From Channa striata (lineage: Eukaryota > Chordata > Actinopteri > Anabantiformes > Channidae), in the NCBI GenBank assembly GCA_033026295.1, contig CM065170.1:13650040-13714039 (forward strand): a DNA stretch of 64,000 nucleotides, written 5' to 3'. The notes under the pieces are model-generated. The model made no database searches, was not told the origin of the DNA, and worked only from the letters and a program-made list of their open reading frames with translations. The position numbers and the translations under genes were made by a program. Positions 25,592 to 38,294 of the stretch are shown here, piece after piece (the first letter of the stretch is position 1; every line of letters starts with the position of its first letter).

Positions 25592-28284
25592 TTTTACTAT
25601 CAATGTCAGAGTACACTCTTGGTGCCAGATGTGTAATTGATGTGTAGGCATTAAAATATGACTTTTCCCAAATGTGAATTGGCATTTTGATATTTTTAAT
25701 CTAGTCTGTTTCAACATGAGTACCTTAAAGTAAGTCAATAAGTGATTATATGTCCCCCGTTTAATTAGATGATATATCAAAGCAATAGTGGGTTTCTGTT
25801 ACGCTGATCAGTGGTTCTGGTGCTACAGATGGCCAAAGCCATCACAGAGCAGTCAGCAGTCTTCCTCAATCCTTTTCACGTGGAGCAGTCACAAGTGTCG
25901 ATATGCAAACTTCTGTTTAAGGGCGTTTCTACTCTCATTTATGATGAATTGAGGGAGTGAAAATGAAGCTGATTTCCATGACGATTGAGATTTTTAAAGC
26001 AGAACCAGGTGTGTGTCTTTATAAATCTGCTAAAATAAATGCTCATGCATATTCCTGTCTGTGCATACACACAGTTTTAATCATCTGGCCCCTGCTCCCT
26101 CTATCTTTTTAGTGTAACAGCACACCGGTCTTTAAAAAGCGATGAAAGGACATTTTAAATCATTTGACATTTTGGGAGACAACTTTGCTTGATGCTTTTG
26201 ATGCCACCTTAGAGAAACCTTGAAGCACACAGCTTTTTGTGAATGCTGCACAGAAACCAATGGTTATGTCCTGTTTTGCTCTCTTAAGTGCTTTTATCCT
26301 TCAATGAGGTATTAACCCAGTTAGTCAAACATCAGGTGCATTTAAGGATTATGAAGTGGATATCAAATACTAAGAAAGACATTTACAAAAAAGGATCCTG
26401 TGTTTTTTGATGGAACACACACTTGCTAGTTCTTGAGACACAATTAATGCTAATCAAGGATTGGTGCAGATCGCCACGTCGCTGCAGCCATTCATCTTAA
26501 GAAGTGTAATATGAGCCATGTACACGCAGTGGTAGACCTTGATTAGTGCCCATGACGCACTTAAACATTTGATTCATACCATTCTGTAGTATGGGAAGCA
26601 TATTTGCGCAGCTCCACGTCCAGTTTCTGGACAAGATTCATTGTTTAAGGGACCAACATTGTGTTTTCTGCTGAAAACCTTTGTTTGTTCCTACATAAAG
26701 TTCCAATTTAATATCCAAAGCTTAAAAATACAGTTTCTTAAATTTCAATCCAGTCCAAGTCCAAGACTCTGTTTAAGACTCTAAATTTAAATATATTCTT
26801 CTCAAAGTAGGTCATCCAATCAACCATATACAGTATATAGTAGTTGTGAGTGAACTTTAGCAGGCAAGCACTGCACTGTATAATAGGGAATTCTGTAATG
26901 AGGCATTCGCACGCTGATTACAGACATATCTGCACCTGCTGTCAATGAAGTGCCATAACTGCTGTGGAGAACTATTTATTCAGCCCTGACAGCAAACATT
27001 TTTTTTCCAGATTGTTGACAGTTATTTGTTTGGCTGGTTCACACTCCCTTTGTTGCCATTCACAACATTTACCCCAGAAAGAAATACCACAGTCAACTGA
27101 AGAGGCTGACCTGTGTTCATTCATCTGACAGACAGCTTCATGAACAAGATTAAATTTGGCCTTACAGCCTTACCCAGTAGCTGGGTCTGTGATTGTTAAA
27201 TGCCTTTCTTAAGTTGCGAAAAGAATATACTAGAGCCAGAGGAATAGAAAGGGAAGAAAAGCAGTTAATCCAAATGTTTATCCGCTGTCACCTGTGACAG
27301 CGCAGTGACTCATGCGGATGTGTGGATGAGATAATACTTTCTTGAGGAGCAGCTACCAACGCTGCCGAGGATGCGAGGATGTCTCTGAGACACAAAAGCC
27401 TTTTCAAACTGTCAAGATACAGATACAACTCTGTCTCAAGATGTTTTCGCTTCCTGACATGTATGATTGAAGCAAATCTGCGTTTTCTTACAGTCTAAGG
27501 CCTCCACCATCGAGCTAGTATTTTCTCATTAGTTATATACTATGAATGTTGACCAAAGGGAAATTGAATGTTAGCATGTGTGTAGTTGACTCACACTGTG
27601 TTTACTTCCCATTTGGGGAAAAAACATTGGTTTCTGGTAAAGCCTTGTGTTATTTTTGTTTCTACAAAGGTCACAGATATATGCTCTACACCATATTATG
27701 CTAATTGCAAGTTTCCATGCCAGTATTATTGAATTATATGGAACATCATTGACAGGTGTTGCCTTGGAGAATAGGAATATATAGGAAGCAAAAATGAGTG
27801 CAAATGCACAGTGGTATTTGGAGAGTTTGACATGATTGTAATATTTGCATTTGACATGCGTCAGAAATAGGATTCTCTGGCTGCCTGATTTCAAGCGCAA
27901 AGAGGAAGATCATGTCAAGGAGGTGTGTGTCACTCATCTCTCCACTGAATGTGCAGCTTGGTAGGGATCACAATGTTTTGCACATTCAATTTCCTGTGTT
28001 TAAATCTGACACGCAGGTTTTGTTTTCGTTTTCCCTTTACCAAACTGAATATGATAATGTCACTTGGGAATTGCTAGATGAAAAGATTTCCATGGTGCCA
28101 TCAGCTTTTTTGCTGAGGAGATGAATTGAACAGTAGGCACAGGGTTTGGAACCAATACAGCATGCATTATAATGAAATCATCTTCTTTTTTCATTCAGAG
28201 AAGCTCTGCTTTGAAAATGGAGTTTGCAAACCAAATTGGATTAGAAATGGTGGATATTTTGTTAGGTATCTCTCCAATTTCACA

Positions 28285-28545
28285 GTGTGTGTGTGTGCGA
28301 TTGTGTGTGTGGGCCTGTCTTTATAGCCTTTTGTGGACACATTTTGTGTCAGTACCTGTGTCGTGAGGACATTTTAAGTGGTCCACACAACTTCAAAAGA
28401 CTTTTCGAGGGTCAAGACTGGGTTTTAGGGTCAGGGTTAGAATTAGGTTTAGTTAGTGTTAGGGGAAGGGTTGGGCTCCGCATTAAACCAATGGTGTCCT
28501 GACAATTATAGAAAGACAAACGTGTGTGTTTGTGTGTGTGAACCT
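28285..28545. repeat. Dispersed fish repeat with TTAGGG-like core, flanked by GT tracts
   Basis: GT-rich tracts at about 28285-28312 and 28522-28540 bracket a body containing GTGAGGACATTTTAAGTGGT, then GGTCAAGACTGGGTTTTAGG and GTTAGGGGAAGGGTTGGG, and finally ATGGTGTCCTGACAA. I recognise this order (GAGGACATT, GGTTTTAGGGTTAAG, TTAGGGTAAGGG, GTGTCCTCACAA, GT tail) as a common repeat in teleost introns. Its class is not clear to me. The TTAGGG-like core is part of the repeat and need not indicate a telomeric origin. Confidence 0.6.
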
Positions 28546-29174
28546 GCTTGATGCTCTTGGATTTTTCAGTCTGTACCTACCAGCATTATCTGTTGGTTCA
28601 AAGCTTTAAAGCAAACACGTGATACCACTTTACACTTTATCTGTCAAGTTCTGTTTGACCCTCCGTTGTATCAAAAGCCAAAGTTTTTAAATGTTGCTTT
28701 AAAAGAGCGATTGCACTTGTTGTCATACCAGTGACTACTGTTACACTTCTGTTTCAAACCACATTTATGATTCCACGACCTAGCCACTGATGTGACATAT
28801 CTAGATGAAGAAAAACAGTATTTGTTTTAGATCAGTTATTTCACACAGCGGTGATAAGATCCAGTCTTTCTCTGTATTTAAACTGTGTGTGAAGGAGGAG
28901 CCGGTATGATTCATTGTACAGTACATTCACCGAACATAACAGCAATTTACAACCCAAATGTGGACATGTGGCAAAATAAAAAAGCTGCAAAAATCTATTT
29001 AAGCCATCCATAAAACCTTGTCTTTGGGATTAAATCTCAGAAATCACATCAATATGACAAGCAGAGTCATAACCTACAGTAAATGTCTCAGGGTTTGTTC
29101 TATCAGCACACGTGTTGCTTTGTCGGTGTATAAGTGTAAATCTAGGACTAATCAAATGGATTTTCTCTTTACAG

Positions 29175-29266
29175 CTTTAAAAAAGGGGCGATTTTGGATC
29201 ACTCCTGACCCATACCACAACGATGACAACATCCAGATTGGACGTGAAGTCAAAATATCTTGTCAG
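29175..29266 (+). CDS. mdga2: mdga2 exon, Ig4 domain, N-terminal part
   Basis: A 92-nt exon, phase 1 in and phase 0 out (TGTCAG|GTAACC). After the split alanine codon it encodes 30 residues starting LKKGRFWITPDPYHNDDNIQ and ending KISCQ, with the first Ig4 cysteine at residue 29. The acceptor is TTTTCTCTTTACAG. The wording FWITPDPYH and IGREVKISCQ is specific to MDGA2. The exon is short but the frame joins Ig3 (IVVRA) to the next exon (VEATPPEEL) without a break. Confidence 0.95.
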
Positions 29267-29369
29267 GTAACCAGTAGTTAAAGAGAAGCACCTACCGGTG
29301 TAAACACACCTATACCTTTGATTAAAGTACTCGTCAGTACAATAAGACATAACCTGCTGAATGTCCCAG
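29267..29369 (+). other. mdga2 103-nt intron within Ig4 (phase 0)
   Basis: The smallest intron in the window, between the two Ig4 exons. The donor GTAACC and the acceptor ATGTCCCAG are recognisable but the pyrimidine tract is weak, so recognition may depend on exon definition or on the small intron size. Confidence 0.9.
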
Positions 29370-29607
29370 GTGGAGGCAACACCCCCGGAGGAGCTGACGT
29401 TTAGCTGGCTGAAGAATGGGCGTGCCCTGCGGAGCTCAGAGCGCATGGTCATCACACAGACAGACCCTGACATCTCCCCTGGGACCACCAACCTGGACAT
29501 CATAGACCTCAAGTTCACAGACTTCGGCACATACACCTGTGTTGCTGCACTGAAAGGAGGAGGCATCCCTGAGATCAGCATCGACGTCAACATCTCTTCC
29601 ACAACTG
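29370..29607 (+). CDS. mdga2: mdga2 exon, Ig4 domain, C-terminal part
   Basis: A 238-nt exon, phase 0 in and phase 1 out (CAACTG|GTGAGC). The 79 codons contain core tryptophan 13 (TFSWLKNGR), the D.G.Y.C motif (DFGTYTC, cysteine 57) and an NIS N-glycosylation sequon at residue 74 near the end. As with Ig2, the two exons of this Ig domain add up to 330 nt. Sequence such as SSERMVITQTDPD and TNLDIIDLKFTDFGTYTC is what I expect of MDGA2. No irregularity is seen. Confidence 0.97.
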
Positions 29608-31149
29608 GTGAGCCTCACACCCCGTTGTGTCATTGACACATCTATACACCTTCCCGCCACAAATAGTGAAAATCAAAGCAAAGAATAACAATATTATGTG
29701 TCTTGGACTGTGGAGCTTGGGACTTTTCAACTGTTTGTTTTTTTAACAAACTTAGTTTTATATTTATAGTTTCTGCCCTTGATCCTGTCAGTTATTACAT
29801 TATATTACTGTATTAGTGTCCAGTCCAGTTACATGAACCATTTCTTTGGAACTAAAAACCAAAAGATAACTCTGTAAATGTTAGTTATATTCATCTATGG
29901 CCTTCTGCCTTGTGCTTAAAGCAATTTTAAGTACAGTGGGTCAAAGTTGAACCAAGATGTTATTATCCCAGATCTAATAAGGAACTGACAGATGTAAAAA
30001 ATAACTTTAATTTTCAGTGGGGTATTGGTCCAGAGGTTAGGTGGTTTATATAAAATAATTAAATTTGAAAAGGTTAGTCTGGTTGAGTTGCCGTACCCAC
30101 GGATTTTAGCAGTTTCAGCTGTTATGTAACAGTCCATCAGTCCAACTAATCAAACACTCAACATCCATCATCTTTCCATTTAATTGGCTGCATCCACCAG
30201 TGTTCTGACTAACGGATACATACACGTACACATCATGTTAATAACATAGTAATAGACATACCGGTCCACCTTGTTACTGAGCTGCACACTTGTAGTTTCA
30301 GTCATGGCATATTGAGTAGTCTTATGAAAATGTTGCTACAGCAGCTGTTTATCGCGTGTCTTGGATGCTCGTCTATTGTTCAGAAGTTTGTTAAAATATG
30401 GCAAGACGTAGGTGATAGAAGATGTTAATATCTGTACTTTTTCATAAAAACAGTAATTAAAAGATAAAATCAGCTGTCAAACATCTATTTTGCTATCTAC
30501 TGTTTTATGTTTTAACATCAATCAACCGGCTGCCTGTCAAGTGTTAGAAGAAAGCCTCAAACTGCCTCAGAGGCAACAAAAGAGAGCTTGACTTTCAAAA
30601 GATTGCTTCATATAACTTTCGGTACAGTTTTGTTTAGGCGATTCGGCAGAGGTGAAAGGCAGTGGTCAGAGAGACAAAAGAATAACACATGTAATGGGAC
30701 AGAACCGGTGGTCTTTATCTGTAATCTCCGGCGTGAGGTCAGTCAGTATAGAGCAAACGTGTGCTAACGCATTACTTCATTGCTCATCGGCTCCATACAG
30801 AGATGTGAGCTGGCCGACTGTGCACCTCAGAGGTGCCGCGGCCGGGAGTCTCCTGTCTGCTGCTCACTTATGCCAGATCTCCAGATTTTCCATCTAGGGG
30901 GATTCCCATGGGTTTTGTTTTGCCACTGATGCAGGAGATATGTTTTTCCTTTGAATTTACTGGCATGTGCTCACTACCGATAAGTGACCTTTGGGTTATG
31001 TGATGTTGTGCGACTCCTGACTTCAAGCTTTATTTTCCTTTTTTCACGTCAAGACACATAGTCACACCTACCCTCACCTCATCTCGCCGTGCAGTTCCTT
31101 TACACGCACACACAGCTCACTTGCCACTCACAGCGTGAACATGAAAGCA

Positions 31150-31320
31150 GATGTGTCGACATTGGGCGCATAATTATTGTTAGATAATCCTTTGATAATC
31201 CCTGCGCTATAAAACTGTGGGATCAATCGCACCTGCCAAGATTGTTTCCTCATTATCTTTTAAGTAGTGCAGTCTCTTCTTTTGGAGTGCCTGGGCAATG
31301 CCGATGCATTAACTCAGACC
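31150..31320. promoter_or_regulatory. Possible conserved non-coding element
   Basis: A non-repetitive segment contains GCATAATTATTG, two GATAATCC motifs 12 bases apart, and CTCATTATC. The density of ATTA/GATAATCC cores without low complexity is suggestive of a regulatory element. No conservation evidence is available. Confidence 0.2.
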
Positions 31321-33341
31321 CTTTAATGTATGAAAAAAATACTGCTGTCTGACTAAGGAAATGATGCAGGAAATGACTGACTCTATTGTGATCATGTGAA
31401 ATAAAAGGGTTCCTCAAGGCTTAGATGTGATTTCTTTTTAAACTTTCATTGTTCCAGTCAGATGTGGTGCTATGAAATACTCTGAAAGTGTTGCGTTGTC
31501 ATAGAGCTGTTCCTGTCATAGAAATATTATACTGAATTTTGCTTCTGCCACTTACAATTCCCTCTGCTGTACCTGGATTTGACTGGGCTGTTTTCCTGGA
31601 GAACGCCTGTTATGTGTGGCATTTCTTACAGTCAGATTGATGCTATGAATCAGAGAAGCATCTTGCTCCTCGGAACAGTATAGCGCCTGTGTACTGAAGC
31701 GCCTTGTGTCTCTGCCTTGCCTTATGCCTGCAGCCTGTTTTGGGGTAAATAAGCCCTGTATTTGTTCATCTGCCTGTTCTTCTGAATAGAGAAAGCCCAA
31801 GCTGCAATTAGAAGTCCTAATATAAACATTTAGAAGAGATTACGCTGCAGGTTTGCCAGGGTTTTGTGCTGGGAAAGTGACAGGAAATGGATTGAGCCTA
31901 AAGCGTCTCTAGTCTGAACACTTTGGAGCTTACTGCCTGCTCCAGCATTGGTGCCAATTCCACATTCCAAACCCAGGCTTACCCCCCGCCTGCAGCACGT
32001 CTTTATAAAGGAGAATATTCATTATCCCCTATTCTTTCAACTTTTGATGAACACAGATTTCTACAGCTTTTATGATTTCTCCCTTTTTGCAAAACAACTC
32101 TAATATTTACTACCATGACACACTCATTAAATAACCATCTTCGTTGTACATTGGGGCTCCCAGAGATTGCAGTGCTAATGCTTATTTATGAGCATGGTCT
32201 GGAAAACAGGACACAGACCTTCCCTTTGGTTACTGCCAGAATTAAGAACCACAAGCCACAGGAACAGCTGTGAAAAGAGTTATGAGCATTAGTGTAAACC
32301 ATAATACATCCTATAAACTTCTAACAGAAACTAGCCAATTAATCCTCTCATTAGCCTATGTATTAAATAGTGATTGTGTTCTGCTGGATTATTGCTAGAT
32401 GACATAAAATTATCATCCTATGACTGTGACTCTGAAATGGTATTTGGCTTCAGTTAGGAACGACAACTGGGACATCTTAAATGGCTTCATTACAGATGAA
32501 TTCTTGACATTTGAAGCCAGTTTGTAACAGGCTGACAGAGCTGATACCCACACTCACGGTTTGTAATTGCTTTAGGCTCTGGAGTCTTGCATGTTGTTTC
32601 AGGAAAACTACATTACAGTTCTTGAAGCAGTTGTGGTGAGAATAGTGGCTGTTGATATGTTTTATTATCAGCACACCACTGTAGCTTATCCTCTGTCTGA
32701 TTGACTCGTCTCCTCTTGTGTGGGAGATAAATCCCTCCATGATATGTCCCTCAATTAGCATCCCGCTCACACCTGAAACTCTGGCACCACCCAGTGTTTC
32801 TGTCAATCTCAAGAATCATTGCAGTTAATGAATTAAGCAAATCAATTAGGTGCTTAGTTGATTGAAATGAGCTGGTGTAGTAAACACAATGTACCATGTT
32901 TTGTTAATTAAATACATTTGCGTCATCTAACCTTGGAGGCAGTCCTGCTTGTTGGTGTCTGTCACCTGTTCTGTTCCTTGTTTGGTGCTGATACATCATG
33001 AGATGCCATCGACTTGAGTGACTCTCCCACCGCTGGCTGTTGTGTTGATGTACTTGTTTTAGCAGCAACTTCACTTGGTCTACAACCTGGTTCAACTGAG
33101 CGGTGTGATGTTCAGCTGCTGTCACTATCATTGGGGTTATTTGCTTTTTTTAACTTCTTTTGTTAATGTTGAAAAAAGGTATCTCTGTTGTATGTTTTTA
33201 CTTCCCTTATTGTGTGAGTTCTAGCACATGCCGTGCTAAACTGAATGTTGTTGCAGCTTTACCATTTAAAATGTTTAATTCTTTAAACAGTGGGTCTTGG
33301 TTTGAAACAGAGCAAACCAGGACCATCACAGTGATAACTGT

Positions 33342-33562
33342 GTGGGTGGCTGTTGCTCAGGAGTTCATTCACCAACCATGGGGTTGGCCCCCTCCTTCTG
33401 TTTTTATGTGTAAGCATCCCTGGACAAAACCCGGAATCGGCAGGTTGTCCTCTTTGGGTAAGGGGAGGGCTATTACATGGCAGCTATGTCTCCTCTGGCG
33501 TGTGAATGGGTGAATGTGAAGAAGCACTGCAAAGCTTTGGGTGCCGATAAAATAGAAACAGT
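33342..33562 (+). mobile_element. tRNA-derived SINE remnant with 'AAAGCxxTTGGGT' tail
   Basis: The head GTGGGTGGCTGTTGCTCAGG at 33342 resembles the box A region of a common fish SINE-like repeat (GTGGCTGTGGCTCAGGAGGT). The degenerate box B region lies near 33378-33395. The body includes 'CATCCCTGGACAAAACCC' and 'CATGGCAGCTATGTCTCC'. The tail GTGTGAATGGGTGAATGTGA is followed by GCAAAGCTTTGGGTGCC and AAAATAGAAA, which matches the known family tail order. It is strongly diverged and there is no clear poly-A. A second, tail-only copy is at 41560-41628. Confidence 0.6.
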
Positions 33563-35154
33563 AAGTATCTGTAGCAACCAAGCAAAGTTGCATGCTCAAG
33601 GCAGATAAAATAAAATTAAAAACTGGAAAAAACTGAAACCTGGACCTAAATAATAATATTCGAGAGCAGCAGATCCCATCATTAAATTAAGAAAAACCGG
33701 CCTAGTGAGGTGTAAACTGGGATGAAGGGGCTTAGCAGCTGTCCCACAGCTGGGATTCTGTTCTGAAAAGTCTGCCATGTGACACCAGTAGATGTCATGG
33801 TCATGCCACTTCTCGAAGCATAGGCAAATAACCACCTGGCAGCATATGTCAGCCCAACACCTGTGATGTTTTTGAGGAAAGCTGTAGATGTTGAAACTGT
33901 ATGGGGAAAAATATGTAAACCCAAACATTTATCTACACTCATAAGGGAAATCAAAGAGTTGTAGGCACTAGTGTATGATTTGCAATTTAAAGTTGGTTGT
34001 GACCAGTGCTCACTTTGTGCAAAGTCCATAAAATATGTTAATAAGACTAGATAGCTCAGCACATTATGCCCAGTGTACCTGCATAAAGCTTCAACTGCAC
34101 CACCTGAAGTCATGCTTTATGGAGGTGGCCATCTGGGAAATCACCTCCCTGTCCAGCTGGGAAAATCTGAATAAGAAACAGTCTCCCTCCCTCATTAAAT
34201 ACCGTTGATGCCCCTTGAGCAATGAACATAAACTCAGGTCTTTTTGGTAGAGTTGCTCACTGCTTAGCAGCAGAAAAAGTGGCGGTATTACATGTGTTTA
34301 TTTATGCTTTTATGCTGTGGTTTGGGCAATCCTTTTATTTTATTCCGGCCAAGGAAATGTAAAAGAAACAAAAGGGCAACATTACAGAGTGCAGTGTGGC
34401 CACAAATCAAACTGCAGCCCGTGAGAGCATTGGTATTGAAGGGCTGCTGCTCTACAGTCTCAGCCACATGAATTCAGGAGAGATTTGTGCGATTGATTGC
34501 AAGATAACTTAGCAAATCTCGGGGGAACTGCATAAAACTCAGAAAACACACAAAATAGTTTGCTACAGAACATCATTGCACTAAGCCAAATTTAGCCCAT
34601 CTGTGATCATTGTCACATTTCAGCAACTTGCAACATGCAGCTCTCCCACATGCACACAAACACACACAGTGGTCCATGGGACCCCTCTTGTTGTCCCCAG
34701 AGGTCCAGGACTCAGAGGAGCAGAGAGTCCTGTCACATTGTGACCAACTCATTGACCTCAAGCTGTCTAAACGTGCACTCACACTTACAGACACACACTC
34801 TGCAGGAGATGCAGTAGTAGAGAGTGCAATGTTGCTATGGGGACAGGGAGAGAAGTCACAGCACTTACCTGAAAAGAGGGCAGCAGGAATGTTGTTTATT
34901 CTCAAAGACATCCATGTGTACTACTCTGGATCGTGTAGCTGTAAGTAAATGCAAAGTGCCAGATATTCCCCATTTTGCAGTCAGCTCACATTGCACTGTG
35001 TCTGCTGCGGCGCTGATGGATTCTGCTGAAAGGCTTCAGCTAAGAGCCTCTACACTTGGAGGATCATTCCAGCTGAGGACCTAAAGATGTGTAGGGGTAC
35101 TGAGGCAAAACAAAGACGTCCACTCCCAATTCAGACCCACAAAGTTAACAAACT

Positions 35155-35220
35155 TCTCTCTCACACACACATACACGGGCACATACACACAGTCACACAC
35201 GCGCACAATCACCCACACAA
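35155..35220. repeat. Degenerate CA-rich tract
   Basis: ACACAC blocks broken by GGG, GT and CGCG, ending near ACCCACACAATG. It is low complexity, and open frames through it are not genes. Confidence 0.7.
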
Positions 35221-37565
35221 TGTTTTCAGTCAGCAACAATGGTGAGAAGCATCCCATTGAGGAGCTGAGGCAGGATCACAGCATGTTGTCACCCATGGGC
35301 TAGAAGAGAAACACTCAGCTATACACACTTGCACACAGCGAGACATAAAACCACGTAAGTGCACACTACACAAGCATACGCACACAGCGGGCATGCCCTG
35401 CAGGCATCACTGGCATTTGGATGGTTTTGGCACAATGAGAGCACAGTGAAGACCAGTAGCGGGCTCACTGCCACACTGAGCATCTCAGTGGTCAGTCTCA
35501 CACACAGAGAAAGTAAAGAGAAAGCAGGAGGAGGAGATAGCGAGTAAGCAAGCGAGAGATGGGGAAATGTCCGTGTACAGTCCATGTATGCCTGTTTGCG
35601 TTTCCGTGATGGTGCTGGGAGAGACAATGGCAGCTGATAGCCAGTGTTTGTGCTGCCAGACCCAATAGGCAGACAACTGTAATTGCCTGCCTAATCTGGG
35701 CTGTGGAGAGGCCAGGTGTAATGATGGCAACTGAATGAATACACCTCTTCTGCACTTGCTAATGGATGCTTGCTGCTCCCCTACTATGCTGCTGCTGTCA
35801 AATCACCATTTCACTGTTAGGACCCAAGGAGATGTTGGGAAAAGTGGAGAAAATATGCTGAGGAAAGAAATCTGTCAGTTCTTGACACCTGGCTCGCTCA
35901 GTCGAGACATTGTGTGAATACCAATCCGCAAGTGTGCGAGAATGAAATGAGCGGCTGCTGTCATTGTCTCCACGGAGATCATTTTTGCTGTTCTTTTAGG
36001 GCCAAACAACACTGCCAAGACTTATCTGTCAATGACAAGTCTTCATTATTCCGTCCTAATGACACCAACATGTTTATGCATCACATACCTGCAAAGTTCT
36101 AGATGAATGTTGGAGTAGCTGATGGGCGGCCAAATTTGTGGCTAACAATGGCTGGAAAGGCAGCCTGCAAATTTTTATATGTATTAATACAATGAATAAT
36201 CAGCACATTCCTTAACAGGATTAACCTACCGACTACTTGTATGTGAAAGGTTCTCCAAGCTAGCAACGAAAGACCTGAATTTTTCCCTTACAAGAACTTA
36301 GTAGATAAATTTTGAACAGAAAAACAAATCCAAATGAATGCTAACGTTGCTGCATGTGTGAATTTGCAACTGTTTGTACCTTCAAATGGCCCAAACTAAT
36401 TCTAAATTAAAGATTTTGTTAAGTTTTAAATGACGCTTCTACAAGTTATGCAGAGAGAGTTTTTCTCTGGTATCAGCAGTACCCCAAAGTTTGTTGGTGG
36501 GTGAGCTATTAGTTTTATTTTAAATCAGGGATGCATTTTGAGGTTTTCTTGGCTGTCCACGTTTGATTGGTATGCAGTTTTTACAGCAGCTGCAGCGTTT
36601 TTGGTGGGTTTTTACCTTTGGATTCACTTTAAGGACAAAAGCAACAGCCTACCTGCACTGACACTGCTGTGTGATTCTTACCTCTCACCTAGACTCAAAT
36701 GGGGTCATAAGAAATATAGCCGGACTCTGTTTCATTTTCTGAAGATTGCTGGTGATTTCATCACTGTGAAACTTCAATGTGGCTTGACTTCATTCCAGCT
36801 GTAGCATTGTTTGGGCAGAATGACAGTGATTCGAAAATCGTCAAGGAAGCATGACACGGTTTCATCATTGCTGAGAAGATTTTCTCTCTTTGAATCGCTG
36901 GCTCTAGACTATTTTGGGCGCACTAGTACAAAATAGTCTTGGAGTCTGCTGATGGGTTGAACCTGCACAAATATATATGAACACACAAGTACACACACAT
37001 AGCACACTAGGAGCCGGTGTAATTTGCCAGGTTTACTAATTAAACAAATTTACTTGGCCAGCAGGCTTGATGAGGAACCAGACTGCGTGAACCAACCTGC
37101 TAGATTTTCTGCTTTCCAAACTTAGAACACATACACACACAGGCAGACACAAGGAAACCTGCATCTGGCACTTTGTACTTCTTTTATTATTCATTGTTCA
37201 CTTTCAGCCAGGCTCTAAAATGTCCATTAAACAAAGGCAAATTATTTATTGGGTGATATTTTGTTACATAGCCAGCGATAATGCTGTATCACCTTTGGGA
37301 GGGTTCTGTTTTAATGCTCGGAATTATATGATGCTGTGGATGAGATCGAGTGTTTGGATGAAGAGGCGGGCCAGGCTGTAAAAAGCTGCGAAGAGTGATG
37401 GCAGTGTTGCAAGTGGTGGTGATGGCGAGAAGAATATTGCATGTTGAAATAACGATGGCATTAAAAATCACAGAAAAAGAGATGTGAATGTGATGTTATG
37501 GTGAATATACTGTTATGGTCAAAATGTTACAATGGCCATGATCATGATAATGTGTTGGTGATGGT

Positions 37566-37593
37566 GATGATGATGATGATGATGATGATGATG
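37566..37593. repeat. (GAT)n trinucleotide microsatellite
   Basis: Nine uninterrupted GAT units, with related GGTGAT units just upstream. A minus-strand serine run arises from it and is not a protein feature. Confidence 0.9.
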
Positions 37594-38294
37594 TTATCTT
37601 AAACAATATTTTTGCCACTAAGTTGTTCCTGCTGTGGAGCAGTCTACAGCAGCACACAGGCCGTGGTGGACACGGTCTGTGGAAACACGCTTTCAACAAT
37701 CATAAGCAAAAAAGCACATTTACTATTGTTTGCTGACTGTTTTATATCACAGCTAGTTATTAGAGTTGAAAATAAACAGTCATCTCACTCAGTAGACTAT
37801 CTTGACTCTTAAGAGATTTTTGGAGAATGTTTTTGTAATTAATTTTATATATGCTTCAAAAATTAGTTTAATTTCTGAGTGGCTCCCAAGTACCTTGACT
37901 TTTTTGTTAAAATGGGCTATTACTTGTCATCTTCTTTGATTGTTCTGGACACAATATTTATTTGCTTGTCAGCTCTTCATTGCATTGCTCATTGTTTGCC
38001 ATTGCTTGATGATGATTCAACTTCCTTGCTGCCGTCCTCCATGATGGTTTTACTTAACAACGGTCTAGTTCCAGCTGTTTTCTAATGTTGCTGTTAATAT
38101 CCGCATGGTCCTTCCATACAATGCTGTGTGCGTGGCTAAGAATCAGCTTCATTGCCATTGCGAATTGGATGCTCATTCGCTTCCCGCATACCTTCCATGC
38201 CACATCTCCCTTCCATTCGACCATTTCCTCTTACCCCGCCTGCTGACTTTCTAGAGCCCCATATCAGTCCCTCCTCTGTTTTTCTCTTTCTTAG

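Larger units (their letters stand above)
16571..29174 (+). other. mdga2 intron between Ig3 and Ig4 (phase 1)
   Basis: At 12.6 kb this is one of the largest complete introns in the window. It contains a decayed Tc1/mariner-type element (19391-20229), an unexplained stretch with long open frames on both strands (about 20500-21230), a G run (22451-22460), a short 18-bp tandem repeat (25537-25591) and a dispersed fish repeat (28285-28545). Other parts are ordinary AT-rich intron without anything I can name. The acceptor has a good pyrimidine tract (TTTTCTCTTTACAG). Confidence 0.85.
29608..38294 (+). other. mdga2 intron between Ig4 and Ig5 (phase 1)
   Basis: An 8.7-kb intron. It contains a SINE remnant at 33342-33562, imperfect CA-rich tracts at about 34650-34680 and 35155-35220, and a GAT trinucleotide run at 37566-37593. 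A segment with dense AT-hook and homeodomain-like motifs at about 31150-31320 could be a conserved element. Otherwise I see nothing assignable. It ends in a strong pyrimidine tract (CTGTTTTTCTCTTTCTTAG). Confidence 0.85.

Noticed and set aside
32904..33131. Minus-strand 75-codon frame (AAEHHTAQLNQVVDQVKLLL) that looks a little like the start of a Ty3-type gag protein
   Set aside because: The similarity is only a general helix-forming pattern. No long terminal repeat, protease or reverse transcriptase is nearby.
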